A stretch of DNA of 64,000 bases from Hymenobacter coccineus (lineage in GTDB: Bacteria; Bacteroidota; Bacteroidia; Cytophagales; Hymenobacteraceae): NCBI RefSeq assembly GCF_001816125.1, contig NZ_MDZA01000022.1, positions 1 to 64,000 of the forward strand, given 5' to 3'. Shown piece by piece: positions 25,769 to 35,915 of the stretch. Numbering within the stretch: position 1 is the first letter of the stretch; every line of letters begins with the position of its first letter. The notes under the pieces were generated by a model. The model searched no databases, was not told where the DNA came from, and worked only from the letters and a program-made list of their open reading frames with translations. The translations under genes and the position numbers were made by a program.

Positions 25769-28591
25769 TTACCGAGCCGGGCTGCTGTGGCGCACCCGGA
25801 ACTCGGACGGCGAGAGCTGGTAGCGCGCCTTGAAGCTGGTGGAGAAGTACGACGGCGATGAGAAGCCCAGCTCGTAGGCCACTTCGGCCACGGTGAGGGC
25901 GTCGTCGAGCAGCAGCTCGCGGGCCTTGGTGAGGCGCAGGCCCTGGATGAAGTCCGTCACGCCCGTGCCCAGCACGGCCTTCACTTTGCGGTAGAGCTGC
26001 ATGCGCGAGATGCCCAGGCTGCGGGCCACGTCCTCCACGCTCAGGTCGGTTTTGGTGAGGTTGGCTTCCACGATGGCCGTGAGGTCGGCCAGGAACTTTT
26101 GGTCGGGGCCGGCGGAGGCTCCGGGGGGCACGTCCACGGCCAGCTCGCGCCGGTAGTGGGCACGCTGGCGGGCACGGTTGGCCAGCAGCGTGCGCACGCT
26201 TTCGAGCAGAAAGGTGGGGTTGAAGGGCTTGGTGAGGTAGAGGTCGGCGCCGGCCTGCACGCCCTCCACCTGCTGTTCGGCGGCGTGGCGGGCGGTGAGC
26301 AGCACCACCGGCACGTGGCTCGTGCGCCAGTCGGCCTTCAGCTGGGCCACCACTTCCAGGCCGCTCAGGCCGGGCATCATCACGTCGCACACCACCAGGT
26401 CCGGAATCAACTCGGTGGCCAGCCGGAAACCGGTGTGGCCATCGGTGGCCGTTTCGACGCGGAACGCGGTGCGCAGCTTACGGGCCAAAAAGTCGTTCAC
26501 CTCGGGGTTGTCCTCAATGACGAGCACCAGGGTTTCGCTGGCAGCTTCGGCGGCGGGCGCGTCCAGCGCCAGGGGCCCCGCTTCGGGCAGCGGCTCGGGC
26601 TCGTCGAGGGCAAACGTGCTGGGCTCGACGGGCCCCGTGGCGCGCAGGGCCGCGGGCAGCTCGCGCGGCAGCACCACCGCAAACGTGCTGCCCTGGCCCG
26701 CCTGACTGCTGAAGGTGAGCTGGCCCAAGTGCAACCGCACCAGCCCCTGCGCCAGGGCCAGCCCCATGCCCGAGCCCTTGGCCACGGCCCCCGCGTCGCC
26801 CTGGTAAAACCACTCGAAGATGTGGGCCCGGTCCTGGTCGCTGATGCCGCGGCCGGTGTCGACCACACTCACGCGCAGGCTTTGTCCGTCGCTGGCCGCT
26901 TGCAGGCTAACGGTGATTTGGCCGTGCTCGGGGGTGAATTTCAGCGCATTGGACAGCAGGTTGAAAAACACTTTGTCCAGGATGTTGCCGTCGAACCAGC
27001 CGGTCAACGCTGGCTCAGCGGCCACCAGCCGCAGACGGATGTCGCGCAGCCGGGCCGGCTTCTCAAACGCGTCCAGAATCTCGCGCACGAAGGCGACTAG
27101 GTCGCCCTCGGTGGCGCGCACGGCCATCTTGCCCACTTCAATCTTGCGGAAATCGAGCAGCTGGTTCACCAGTTGCAGCAGGCGCTGGGTGTTGCGGCGC
27201 ACTAGGCCCAGGTCGTGGCGCTGGGCGGCAGACAGGTCGGGGCTGCTGCCGAGCAGTTCCTCCACGGGGCCCAAAATGAGGGTGAGCGGCGTGCGCAGCT
27301 CGTGCGAGAAGTTAGTGAAGAAGCGCAGCTTGGCCTCGGTGTCGGCGCGGGCCTGCTCGCCCAGGGCTTCCAGCTGGTTGCGCTGGTGCAGGATTTCCTC
27401 GTTCTGCCGCACCAGCTGCCGGTTGATGAGGTCGTTCTCGGCGTTCTGCTCGGCCAGGCGCCGGTTGATTTGGCGGTTGCGGCGGGCCGACTGCACCGCC
27501 AGGGCCCCCAGCGCCAGGGCTCCCAGCAGGCTGGCCAGCAGCCCGTACAGAATGGTTTGCTGACTGCTGTAGGTAGCGCGCAGGGTTTGCAGCAGGCCCT
27601 GCTGGCGCAGGATGTCGCCCTGCTGGCTGTTCATCTTCTCGGTTTGCTGGCGCATGGTCACCACGTTGGTCGAGTCGATGACGATGGTGCCCAGCGTGTT
27701 TTGGCGCTTGAAGGGCTGCTTGCCCAGGATTTTCAGCGCCGTGCGCATGGCTTCCTCCCCGCCCGGTGCGTACAGCACCGACGCTGTGAGCACGCCGCGC
27801 TGCACAAAGTCGATGCCCTCGCCCGGACCGGCCAGGCCGTCTACGCCAATGATTTTCACGCGGTTGGCAATGCCCAGCTGCCGGCATACCTCGTGGGCCC
27901 CGTGGCCCATGGCGTCGTTGTGGGCGTACACCAGGCCCACGCCGGGGTGCTGGCGCAGCAGCGCCGTCAGGGCCGGGCGCAGGGCCTGGTCCTTCCAATC
28001 GCCGGTGACCTGTCCTACCAGGCGCAGGCCGGGGTGGGCCCCCAGCTCGCGCGCGAAGCCCTGGTGGCGCTCGGTGGTGGCCGACGAGCCGGGGCCCCCG
28101 AGCACTTCTACCACGTCGCCCTGCTCGTGCAGCAGGCGCGCCGCGTAGCGGGCCGCGGTTTGGCCCACTTCCAGGTTGTTGCCGCCCACGTAGGCCGTGT
28201 AGCGCGGCGAGGCGGTGCGGCGGTCGAGCAGCACCACGGGCACGCCGCGGGCCACGGCTTCCTCCACGGCCGGCGTCACGGGCGCCGATTCGTAGGGCGA
28301 CACAATCAGCAAATCGATGCCACCGTCGAGCAGCTCCCGGATTTGCTGGCGCTGCAAGGTGCTGTTGTCGTTGGCGTTCAGCATCCGCAGCTGCACTTCG
28401 GGGTGGAAGCTCAGCTCGCGGTCCATGCCCGCGCGCATGGCCTGCCGCCAGGGTCCGTTGGTGCTGCACTGCGAAAACCCGATGCGGTACGCGGGCGCCG
28501 GCGGCGCCGGGGCCCCGCACCCCGCCAGCAGGGCCAGGCCCAGCGCCCAGTGCCCCACCCAAAGCCCCAGCTTATTCAACGCTTTCGCCAT
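25769..28591 (-). CDS. hybrid two-component system regulator with periplasmic sugar-binding domain
   Basis: One 940-residue chain holds a whole signalling pathway. It begins with a signal/anchor with a possible lipobox, then a type I periplasmic sugar-binding domain (about 37-320, starting RIGFSQCSTNGPW), a membrane helix (about 348-370), HisKA with His430 in FSHELRTPL, HATPase, a receiver with Asp736 in VVCDVMMPG, and an AraC-type DNA-binding domain (about 840-930). This layout matches Bacteroides HTCS proteins that bind monosaccharides directly, such as the fructose sensor BT1754. It likely activates the downstream locus. I chose the ATG at 28591 over an upstream TTG. Confidence 0.93.
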   Translation of the reverse strand: MAKALNKLGLWVGHWALGLALLAGCGAPAPPAPAYRIGFSQCSTNGPWRQAMRAGMDRELSFHPEVQLRMLNANDNSTLQRQQIRELLDGGIDLLIVSPYESAPVTPAVEEAVARGVPVVLLDRRTASPRYTAYVGGNNLEVGQTAARYAARLLHEQGDVVEVLGGPGSSATTERHQGFARELGAHPGLRLVGQVTGDWKDQALRPALTALLRQHPGVGLVYAHNDAMGHGAHEVCRQLGIANRVKIIGVDGLAGPGEGIDFVQRGVLTASVLYAPGGEEAMRTALKILGKQPFKRQNTLGTIVIDSTNVVTMRQQTEKMNSQQGDILRQQGLLQTLRATYSSQQTILYGLLASLLGALALGALAVQSARRNRQINRRLAEQNAENDLINRQLVRQNEEILHQRNQLEALGEQARADTEAKLRFFTNFSHELRTPLTLILGPVEELLGSSPDLSAAQRHDLGLVRRNTQRLLQLVNQLLDFRKIEVGKMAVRATEGDLVAFVREILDAFEKPARLRDIRLRLVAAEPALTGWFDGNILDKVFFNLLSNALKFTPEHGQITVSLQAASDGQSLRVSVVDTGRGISDQDRAHIFEWFYQGDAGAVAKGSGMGLALAQGLVRLHLGQLTFSSQAGQGSTFAVVLPRELPAALRATGPVEPSTFALDEPEPLPEAGPLALDAPAAEAASETLVLVIEDNPEVNDFLARKLRTAFRVETATDGHTGFRLATELIPDLVVCDVMMPGLSGLEVVAQLKADWRTSHVPVVLLTARHAAEQQVEGVQAGADLYLTKPFNPTFLLESVRTLLANRARQRAHYRRELAVDVPPGASAGPDQKFLADLTAIVEANLTKTDLSVEDVARSLGISRMQLYRKVKAVLGTGVTDFIQGLRLTKARELLLDDALTVAEVAYELGFSSPSYFSTSFKARYQLSPSEFRVRHSSPAR

Positions 28592-28621
28592 GCTACCCAA
28601 TGCCTAGCCTCCCCATTGTGC

Positions 28622-28629
28622 CAAAGATA
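28622..28629 (-). promoter_or_regulatory. candidate -7 box of the hybrid regulator
   Basis: The minus strand reads TATCTTTG, an exact match to the Bacteroidota -7 consensus TAnnTTTG, about 31 nt upstream of the ATG. No clear -33 TTG is seen. Confidence 0.4.
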
Positions 28630-28770
28630 TGGTTTGATTGTGGGGACCCCACGGCGGGGGCCGTTTCGCGGCGGCGCCTTGGGCCATCCGGTACTGCGCA
28701 GGTTTTACCCGAAACTGCGCAAACCTTACCCCAAGTTAATGGGAAAATGGCGCACTACGGCCGGCCGCCG

Positions 28771-28778
28771 TAAATTTG
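28771..28778 (+). promoter_or_regulatory. candidate -7 box of the ulosonic-acid cluster
   Basis: TAAATTTG matches TAnnTTTG exactly and lies 34 nt before the first ATG of the cluster. The -33 element is weak. It would drive the run of genes from 28813 onward. Confidence 0.45.
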
Positions 28779-28812
28779 CTTCCCGTTTGGCTTTTGCTCC
28801 CCTCCCACCCGT

Positions 28813-29934
28813 ATGCCGCGCAAAAAAGTCTTGTTTCTGATTGGCTCGCCCAACCAGACCACGCAAATGCACCAGATTGCCGAGCTGCTGCGCGACGAGT
28901 TCGATCCGTTTTTCAGCCAGCTGTACTACGACGGCTGGCAGCGCCCCTTCTACCGCTTCCTCATCTGGTCGAACGTGCTGAAGGGCACCATCGTGACGGG
29001 CAACATCCAGGCCAAGGCCGACCGCTACCTGGCCGCCCACGGCCTGCCCAACGACTTCGAGGCCCGCGTGTACGGCCATCAGTACGACCTGATTGTGTGC
29101 TGCTCCGACATCATCGCGCCCTGGAACCTGCTAGCCAAAACCAAGTCGGTGTTCGTGCAGGAAGGCATGACGGACCCGCTCAACCGTTGGGCCCGCATCG
29201 TCAAGCGCTTCACCCGCTACCCCGTGCTCACCATCAGCACGGCCCTGAACGGGATGAACAATTGCTGCGACGTGTACTGCGTGGCCTCGGCCGGATACGC
29301 CGAGCACTTCCGGCAGGTTGGGGTGGACGCGGGCAAGCTCGTGGTGACGGGAATCCCGAACTTCGACGACATTGAGAAGCTGCGCCACAACAGCTTCCCG
29401 CACCGCAGCTACGTGCTGGTAGCCACCACCGACATGCGCGAAACCTACCGGCCCGACAACCGCAAGCGGTTCATCGGCGAGGCCACGCGCATCGCCGCCG
29501 GCCGGCCCATGTTCTTCAAATTCCACCCCAACGAAAACATGGCCCGCGCCACCGCCGAGGTGCTGCGCTGGGCCCCCGCCGGCACCCGCATCTTCGCCGA
29601 GGGCAACACCGAGGAGATGATTGCCAACTGCGCAGAGCTCATCACCCAGTACAGCACCGTGGCCTTCGTGGGCCTGGCCCTGGGCATCCCAGTGCACTCG
29701 TACTTCGACGTGGAGGACCTAAAGCGCAAGCTGCCCTGGCAGAACCACGGCACCTCGGCCCGCCGCATCGCCGACGTGTGCCGCCGCTACGCCAGCTTTG
29801 CGGGCAGTGGCCCGGCTTTCCTGAAACAGTACCAGCCCGAAGGTTTTGCCGCCCCCACCGCTGGGGCCCCTACAGCTACTGGGGCCCCCAGCGCCACCCC
29901 GGCCGTTGCCCAACCCCAACCCGCCCGCTCGTGA
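28813..29934 (+). CDS. GT-B-like glycosyl/glycerophosphotransferase-type protein
   Basis: A 373-residue protein with a Rossmann-type N-terminus (RKKVLFLIGSPNQTTQMHQI) and a C-terminal half containing FKFHPNE and ELITQYSTVAFVGLALGIP. The KFHP plus late Thr/Ser segment is seen in GT-B transferases such as capsule Kdo or sialic acid transferases and CDP-glycerol transferases; UDP-GlcNAc 2-epimerases are a related alternative. It heads the cluster and overlaps the cytidylyltransferase gene by 4 nt, which favours a role as transferase of, or early enzyme for, the CMP-activated sugar. The last 35 residues are Ala/Pro-rich and probably disordered. Confidence 0.6.
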   Translation: MPRKKVLFLIGSPNQTTQMHQIAELLRDEFDPFFSQLYYDGWQRPFYRFLIWSNVLKGTIVTGNIQAKADRYLAAHGLPNDFEARVYGHQYDLIVCCSDIIAPWNLLAKTKSVFVQEGMTDPLNRWARIVKRFTRYPVLTISTALNGMNNCCDVYCVASAGYAEHFRQVGVDAGKLVVTGIPNFDDIEKLRHNSFPHRSYVLVATTDMRETYRPDNRKRFIGEATRIAAGRPMFFKFHPNENMARATAEVLRWAPAGTRIFAEGNTEEMIANCAELITQYSTVAFVGLALGIPVHSYFDVEDLKRKLPWQNHGTSARRIADVCRRYASFAGSGPAFLKQYQPEGFAAPTAGAPTATGAPSATPAVAQPQPARS

Positions 29935-30731
29935 ATATCCTCACCGTCATTCAGGCCCGCCGCGGCTCCTCACGCCTCCCCGATAAAGTGACCCTGCCGC
30001 TGGCCGGCCAGCCCCTGCTAGTGCGCATGGTCGAGCGCGTGCAAATGGCCAAGTTGGCCGGCCAAATTGTGGTGGCTACCACCACCGACGCGGCCGACGA
30101 CGCCCTGGTGGCAATGTGCGAAGCCCACGGCATCAACGTATTCCGCGGCTCGCCCACCGACTTGCTCGACCGGCACTACCAGGCGGCGCTGGCCTTCGGG
30201 CCGGTGGATGCGGTGGTGAAAATCCCGTCCGACTGCCCCCTCATCGACCCCGCCGTGATTGACAGCGTGCTGGGCTATTATATAGATACAGCGGGCCAGT
30301 ACGACTTTGTGAGCAACCTGCACCCCGCCACCTACCCCGACGGCAACGACGTGGAAGTGATGCCGCTGGGGGCCCTGGAAACGGCTTGGCGCGAGGCCCA
30401 GCGCCCGCTGGAGCGCGAGCACACCACGCCCTTCTTCTGGGAAAACCCCGGCCGCTTCCGCCTCGCCAACGTGGCCTGGGAAACGGGGCTCGACTACTCG
30501 ATGTCGCACCGCCTCACCATCGACTACCGCGAAGATTACGAATTCATTAAGGCGGTATTTGAGGCCCTTTATCCGGCCAATCCGGCCTTCGGCCTGGACG
30601 ATATTCTCGCTTTATTAAAACAAAGGCCGGACATTTACGCCCTGAACGCCAGCCTGGCCGGCGTGAACTGGTACCGCAACCATTTGGACGAGCTAAAAAC
30701 CGTGGCTGCCGACCAAACCAAGGCTTTATAA
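29931..30731 (+). CDS. SpsF/NeuA-type cytidylyltransferase
   Basis: A 266-residue nucleotidyltransferase starting at a GTG that overlaps the previous stop (GTGA). It has TVIQARRGSSRLPDKVTLPL, the nucleotide-binding loop of CMP-Kdo/CMP-NeuAc synthetases and SpsF proteins, plus PSDCPLIDP and a GND acidic motif. It would transfer CMP from CTP to an ulosonic acid or related sugar acid. The extra C-terminal 60 residues are typical of SpsF-like members. The frame is open farther upstream, but that part overlaps the preceding gene. Confidence 0.85.
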   Translation: MNILTVIQARRGSSRLPDKVTLPLAGQPLLVRMVERVQMAKLAGQIVVATTTDAADDALVAMCEAHGINVFRGSPTDLLDRHYQAALAFGPVDAVVKIPSDCPLIDPAVIDSVLGYYIDTAGQYDFVSNLHPATYPDGNDVEVMPLGALETAWREAQRPLEREHTTPFFWENPGRFRLANVAWETGLDYSMSHRLTIDYREDYEFIKAVFEALYPANPAFGLDDILALLKQRPDIYALNASLAGVNWYRNHLDELKTVAADQTKAL

Positions 30732-30742
30732 CATAACAATTA

Positions 30743-30834
30743 AACGTCATGCAGAGCGCAGCGAAGCATCTTTACTACGCCAGTAATCATATAGTTACGC
30801 GGTAAAGATGCTTCGCTGCGCTCTGCATGACGTT
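30743..30834. repeat. palindromic element, family A, perfect 33-bp arms
   Basis: The arms 30743-30775 and 30802-30834 are perfect inverted copies (AACGTCATGCAGAGCGCAGC...) with a 26-nt loop. It fills nearly all of the 129-nt gap between the cytidylyltransferase and the first transketolase gene. Confidence 0.9.
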
Positions 30835-30860
30835 CTTTTCGTATCGACTCAATACCCGAA

Positions 30861-31718
30861 ATGACTTCCGAAAAACAAGACGAACTAAAAGCCCTGGCCC
30901 TACGCGTGCGCGAGCACATCGTGCGCCTGAGCACCGACGGCGGCTGCTTCACTGGCGCTTCGCTGAGCTGCACCGACCTGCTGGTGTACCTCTACGCCGA
31001 CTTCCTGAACATCAGCCCCGAAACGCTTGACGCACCCGACCGCGACTTCCTGTTCCTGAGCAAAGGCCACGACGTGCCGGCCCTCTACGGCACCTTCGCC
31101 GAGTTGGGCTTCATGCCCAAAGCGCGCCTGGCCAACCACTTGAAATCGAACGATTCCATCTACTGGCACCCCAACCGCTCGGTGCCGGGCGTCGAGTTCC
31201 ACTCGGGCTCCTTGGGTCACCTGCCCTCCGTGGGCCTGGGCGTAGCGCTGGATAACCGGATGCGGGGCCTGACCAACCGCACCATCGTCATCACCGGCGA
31301 CGGCGAGCTGAACGAAGGCTCTGTCTGGGAAACTGTGCTGGTGGCCGCTGCCCACAAGCTCAGCAACTTCACGCTGGTCGTGGACCGCAACCACTTCCAG
31401 GCCAACGTGGCCACCGAAGACCTGATTCCGCTGGAGCCGCTGGGGCCCAAATTCGAGGCTTTCGGCTGGGCCGTGCAGCGCATCGACGGCCACGACTTCG
31501 CGCAACTCGAAGCCGCCTTCGGGGCCCTGCCCTTCTCCGATGATAAGCCCTCGGTCATCATCTGCGACACGGTGCGCGGCCGCGGCCTGCCCAGCATCGA
31601 GGCCCGCGCCGACCGCTGGTTCTGCAACTTCTCGTCGGACGAGGTAGTGGAGCTTCTGAAAGAGCTGCACAGCCAGGAAGCCACCACGCTCACCTCGGAA
31701 ACGCTGACGGTGCGTTAA
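30861..31718 (+). CDS. transketolase-like N-terminal (ThDP-binding) subunit
   Basis: A 285-residue half-transketolase. The cofactor motif GDGELNEGSVWE (Gly146-Gly148) with the distal Asn about 26 residues later binds thiamine diphosphate and Mg; the early segment LSKGHDVPALYG is also conserved. It should form a heterotetramer with the C-terminal half encoded next. Such split transketolases move a two-carbon ketol unit between sugars. Sitting among cytidylyltransferase, aminotransferase and NeuB-type genes, it probably makes a special sugar precursor rather than serving the pentose phosphate pathway (inference). Confidence 0.9.
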   Translation: MTSEKQDELKALALRVREHIVRLSTDGGCFTGASLSCTDLLVYLYADFLNISPETLDAPDRDFLFLSKGHDVPALYGTFAELGFMPKARLANHLKSNDSIYWHPNRSVPGVEFHSGSLGHLPSVGLGVALDNRMRGLTNRTIVITGDGELNEGSVWETVLVAAAHKLSNFTLVVDRNHFQANVATEDLIPLEPLGPKFEAFGWAVQRIDGHDFAQLEAAFGALPFSDDKPSVIICDTVRGRGLPSIEARADRWFCNFSSDEVVELLKELHSQEATTLTSETLTVR

Positions 31719-31723
31719 GTACT

Positions 31724-31808
31724 GTAGCGTGGACTCTGCGAGTCCGCGACGCTCGCTTCGTCCTGCCGATGACCGTTCAACGACGCGGACTCGCAGAGTC
31801 CACGCTAC
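31724..31808. repeat. palindromic element, family B, perfect 25-bp arms
   Basis: The arms 31724-31748 (GTAGCGTGGACTCTGCGAGT...) and 31784-31808 are perfect inverted copies. Each arm also folds on itself (GGACTC-TGC-GAGTCC). The 35-nt loop contains CTCGCTTCGT and a CCGATGACCG segment shared with the 35178-35276 copy, while the arms differ. It lies between the two transketolase genes. Confidence 0.9.
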
Positions 31809-31821
31809 TATTCTAACCTAT

Positions 31822-32775
31822 ATGAACTACGAAGAACTGATCAAAGAAACGGCCCTCGCCGACGACCGCCTCATCGTGATGACAGCCGAAAACCGCGCCC
31901 TCATCCGCAACCTGCCGGCCGTGCTGGGGCCCCGGTTCATCGACACCGGCATCACCGAGCAAACCCTGATTGGGGCGGCGGCCGGGCTCGCCCTGCGCGG
32001 GCGCATCCCGGTGGTGCACGCGCTGGCCACGTTCCTCACGCTGCGCGCTTTTGAATTCATCCGCACCGACGTGGGCATCGGCCAGCTGCCGGTGAAAATC
32101 AGCAGTTTCGTGCCCGGCTTTTTGTCGGATGGCAACGGCCCCACCCACCAGGCCATCGAAGACGTGGCCCTGATGCGCGGCATCCCCGGCATGACCGTTT
32201 TTGCGCCCGCCGACGAAGCCGACATGCTGGGCATGTTGCCCCAGATTTGGGCTTCGCCCAGCCCCGCCTACGTGCGCATCAACACCCGCCCCAGCACTTA
32301 CCAGCACACGCCGTTCGAAATGGGCAAGGCCGAAGTAGTGGCCACCGGCACCGACGCCACCATTCTCGTGTACGGCATGCTGTTCGAGCAGGCCCTCATC
32401 GCCCGCGAGCTGCTCGAAGCCCAGGGCAAATCGGTGGGCCTCGTGAACCTGCGCACTCTCAAGCCCGTGGACGAAGCCGCACTGCTTCAAGTGGTGCAGG
32501 CCGGCGGCCTGGTCGTGACGCTGGAAGACCACTTCCAAACCGGCGGCCTCTACTCCATCCTGGCCGAGGTGCTGCTGAAGAACGAGCAAACCGCCAAGGT
32601 GCTGCCCATCGCCCTGAACGAGAAGTGGTACAAGCCCGGCCTGCTGAGCGAAGTGCTCGAATACGAAGGCTTCACCGGCCAGCACATTGCCCAGCGCATC
32701 GCCGAAAAGCTCGGCGCCAACCCCGCCGCCATCACCACCAAAACCGAAGTGGTGGAAAACGAATTCGCCGAGTAG
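31822..32775 (+). CDS. transketolase-like C-terminal (pyrimidine-binding) subunit
   Basis: A 317-residue partner of the preceding half-enzyme: a pyrimidine-binding domain with the ThDP-activating Glu46 in DTGITEQTLIG and a C-terminal transketolase domain with RTLKPVDEAALL. I start at the ATG at 31822; the longer open frame runs back into the palindrome. Together the two halves give a complete ThDP enzyme. The separation by a palindromic element rather than an overlap is unusual for subunits that must be made in equal amounts. Confidence 0.9.
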   Translation: MNYEELIKETALADDRLIVMTAENRALIRNLPAVLGPRFIDTGITEQTLIGAAAGLALRGRIPVVHALATFLTLRAFEFIRTDVGIGQLPVKISSFVPGFLSDGNGPTHQAIEDVALMRGIPGMTVFAPADEADMLGMLPQIWASPSPAYVRINTRPSTYQHTPFEMGKAEVVATGTDATILVYGMLFEQALIARELLEAQGKSVGLVNLRTLKPVDEAALLQVVQAGGLVVTLEDHFQTGGLYSILAEVLLKNEQTAKVLPIALNEKWYKPGLLSEVLEYEGFTGQHIAQRIAEKLGANPAAITTKTEVVENEFAE

Positions 32776-32801
32776 TTACTCGTTCGTTGCCTTAATCGCC
32801 T

Positions 32802-32902
32802 GTCATGCTGACGAAGGAAGCATCTTATCGTGGCTGCTTTCGCCAGAACCACTAACCACTGCGGCGCAGGAGTGATAAGATCCTTCGCAAGCCCAGGATG
32901 AC
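32802..32902. repeat. palindromic element, family A, imperfect
   Basis: The left arm 32802-32829 (GTCATGCTGACGAAGGAAGC...) and right arm 32874-32902 are inverted with several mismatches. The loop is longer (44 nt) but keeps a CAGAACCACTAACCACTGCGG stretch resembling the family A loops at 25.6 and 30.7 kb. It ends 10 nt before the aminotransferase ATG. Confidence 0.7.
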
Positions 32903-32912
32903 AATTCCCACT

Positions 32913-34247
<1,335 letters not shown>

Positions 34248-34251
34248 AGAC

Positions 34252-34279
34252 TTAGGGCCCCCAAACGCTGGGGCCCTAA
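34252..34279. terminator. GGGCCC hairpin after the aminotransferase
   Basis: TTAGGGCCCC and GGGGCCCTAA pair perfectly over 10 bp around an 8-nt loop just after the aminotransferase stop. There is no strong T run, so it may only reduce read-through or stabilise the upstream mRNA. Confidence 0.5.
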
Positions 34280-34355
34280 ATCCCTTCCCTCCCAGGCCGT
34301 CATGCAGATAACCCAGGCCAATTTAGGGCCCCGGGCCAGCTTGCCTAATTCCTTT

Positions 34356-35162
34356 ATGAACCTCTTCGATCTTACCGACAAAACGGCCATCGTCACCGGC
34401 GCCTGCGGGCTGATTGGCCGGCAGCACTGCGCGGCGCTTGCCGCGGCCGGCGCCAACGTGGTGGTGGCCGACATTAACCAGGCCGCGGCCGACGCGGTGG
34501 CGGCCGGCTTGCCCGGGGGCCCCCACCTGCCGCTGACGGTGGACGTAACTAGCCCTGAGTCACTGGCGGCGGCGCGCGACCAGATTATCCAGCAGTTCGG
34601 GCACATTGACGTGCTGGTGAACAACGCGGCCATCAACGACATGTTCGAGAACCCGGCGCTGGCCGCCGACCTCAGCAAGTTTGAGAACTTCCCGCTCGCC
34701 ACGTTCCAAAAGGTGCTGGAAGTGAACGTGACGGGCGTGTTCCTGGCGGCGCAGGTATTCGGCACGCCGATGGCGGCGCAGGGCAGCGGCTCCATCATCA
34801 ACGTGGCCAGCACCTATGGCATTGTGGGGCCCGACCAAAGCATTTACCGCAACGAGGCCGGCGAGCAAACTTTTTACAAATCACCCTCTTACCCCATGAC
34901 CAAGGGCGCGGTGGTGAACTTTACCCGCTACCTGGCCGCCTACTGGGGCCCCCAGGGCGTGCGGGTGAACACGCTCTCACCGGGCGGCGTGGAAAACAGC
35001 CAGGACGCTTTTTTCGTGAAGCAATACAGCGCAAAGACGCCTCTGGGCCGTATGGCCGCCGCCACCGATTACCAAGGCGCCGTCGTGTTCCTGGCCTCCG
35101 AAGCCTCGGCCTACATGACCGGCGCCAACTTGGTGGTGGACGGCGGTTGGACGGCCATTTAG
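34356..35162 (+). CDS. SDR family oxidoreductase
   Basis: A 268-residue short-chain dehydrogenase/reductase with the cofactor loop VTGACGLIGRQHCAAL, an acidic residue after the second strand (VVVADI, favouring NAD), the NNAA motif, and catalytic Tyr179/Lys183 in YPMTK. C-terminal SPGGVEN and LVVDGGWTAI are classical. It probably oxidises or reduces the sugar intermediate used by the aminotransferase or synthase. An earlier ATG at 34302 is possible but adds a non-conserved tail. Confidence 0.88.
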   Translation: MNLFDLTDKTAIVTGACGLIGRQHCAALAAAGANVVVADINQAAADAVAAGLPGGPHLPLTVDVTSPESLAAARDQIIQQFGHIDVLVNNAAINDMFENPALAADLSKFENFPLATFQKVLEVNVTGVFLAAQVFGTPMAAQGSGSIINVASTYGIVGPDQSIYRNEAGEQTFYKSPSYPMTKGAVVNFTRYLAAYWGPQGVRVNTLSPGGVENSQDAFFVKQYSAKTPLGRMAAATDYQGAVVFLASEASAYMTGANLVVDGGWTAI

Positions 35163-35177
35163 CGCTGTACCACGACT

Positions 35178-35276
35178 TGTAGCGCGGACTTTGTAGTCCG
35201 CGGCTCTCGCTTCGTACTACCGATTACCGCTCAACAATCACCGTGCAGCGCCGCGGACTACAAAGTCCGCGCTACA
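35178..35276. repeat. palindromic element, family B, perfect 26-bp arms
   Basis: The arms 35178-35203 (TGTAGCGCGGACTTTGTAGT...) and 35251-35276 are perfect inverted copies, each able to fold on itself (GCGGACT-TTGT-AGTCCGC). The 47-nt loop carries CTCGCTTCGT and CCGATTACCGCTCAAC, matching about 26 of 30 positions with the copy at 31724-31808. It fills the gap between the SDR and phosphatase genes. Confidence 0.9.
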
Positions 35277-35294
35277 GCCTTCAACTCATCCTAA

Positions 35295-35789
35295 GTGAAC
35301 CTAACCGACCTCCAAGCCCGCGCCAAGCGCATCAAACTGTTGCTGACCGACTGCGACGGCGTGCTCACCGACAACGGCGTGTACTACTCCGAGCGCGGCG
35401 AGGAAATGAAGCGCTTCAGCATCCGCGACGGCATGGCCGTAGAGCGCCTGCGGGCCGTGGGCGTGGAAAGCGGCATTATGACTGGCGAAACCTCGGGTTC
35501 GGTGCAAAAGCGAGCCGACAAGCTGCGCATCACGGAACTACACCTGGGCATTAAGGACAAGCCGGCGCGGCTGCACGAAATTCTGGCCCGCACGGGCCTG
35601 GCGGCCGAGGAAATTGCCTTCATCGGAGACGACACCAACGACGTGGAAATTTTGAAACTGGTGGGCTTGTCGGCTTGCCCTGGCGATGCCACCAGCTTTG
35701 CGCGGGCCGTGGCCGATTTCCACTGCGAAACGCGCGGCGGGCACGGCTGCTTCCGCGAAGTGGCCGAGTTTATTATTGCCAGCCGCTAA
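35295..35789 (+). CDS. KdsC-type HAD phosphatase
   Basis: A 164-residue HAD hydrolase of the 3-deoxy-D-manno-octulosonate 8-phosphate phosphatase group, from a GTG start. Motif I TDCDGVLTDN holds the nucleophile and general acid Asp, MTGETSG is motif II, and GDDTNDVEIL is motif IV. Such enzymes remove the phosphate left after PEP condensation. Its place directly before the NeuB-type synthase implies that the condensation product is phosphorylated, as in the Kdo route. Confidence 0.9.
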   Translation: MNLTDLQARAKRIKLLLTDCDGVLTDNGVYYSERGEEMKRFSIRDGMAVERLRAVGVESGIMTGETSGSVQKRADKLRITELHLGIKDKPARLHEILARTGLAAEEIAFIGDDTNDVEILKLVGLSACPGDATSFARAVADFHCETRGGHGCFREVAEFIIASR

Positions 35790-35915
35790 AATAAAGCGGC
35801 CGGTGGCGCGTCTGAGGCCCTAGGGCCCTAAACAATCCCGCGGCCCTGCTTATTTCGTACCATTATTTCTCCTATCCGGCCAGCTCCTGGCCCTCTCCAA
35901 CCCACCCGCTTTGGC

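Noticed and set aside
31729-31821. Upstream start for the C-terminal transketolase gene
   Set aside because: The extra 31 codons run through the palindromic element and give a non-conserved Arg/Ser-rich tail; the ATG at 31822 fits the family.
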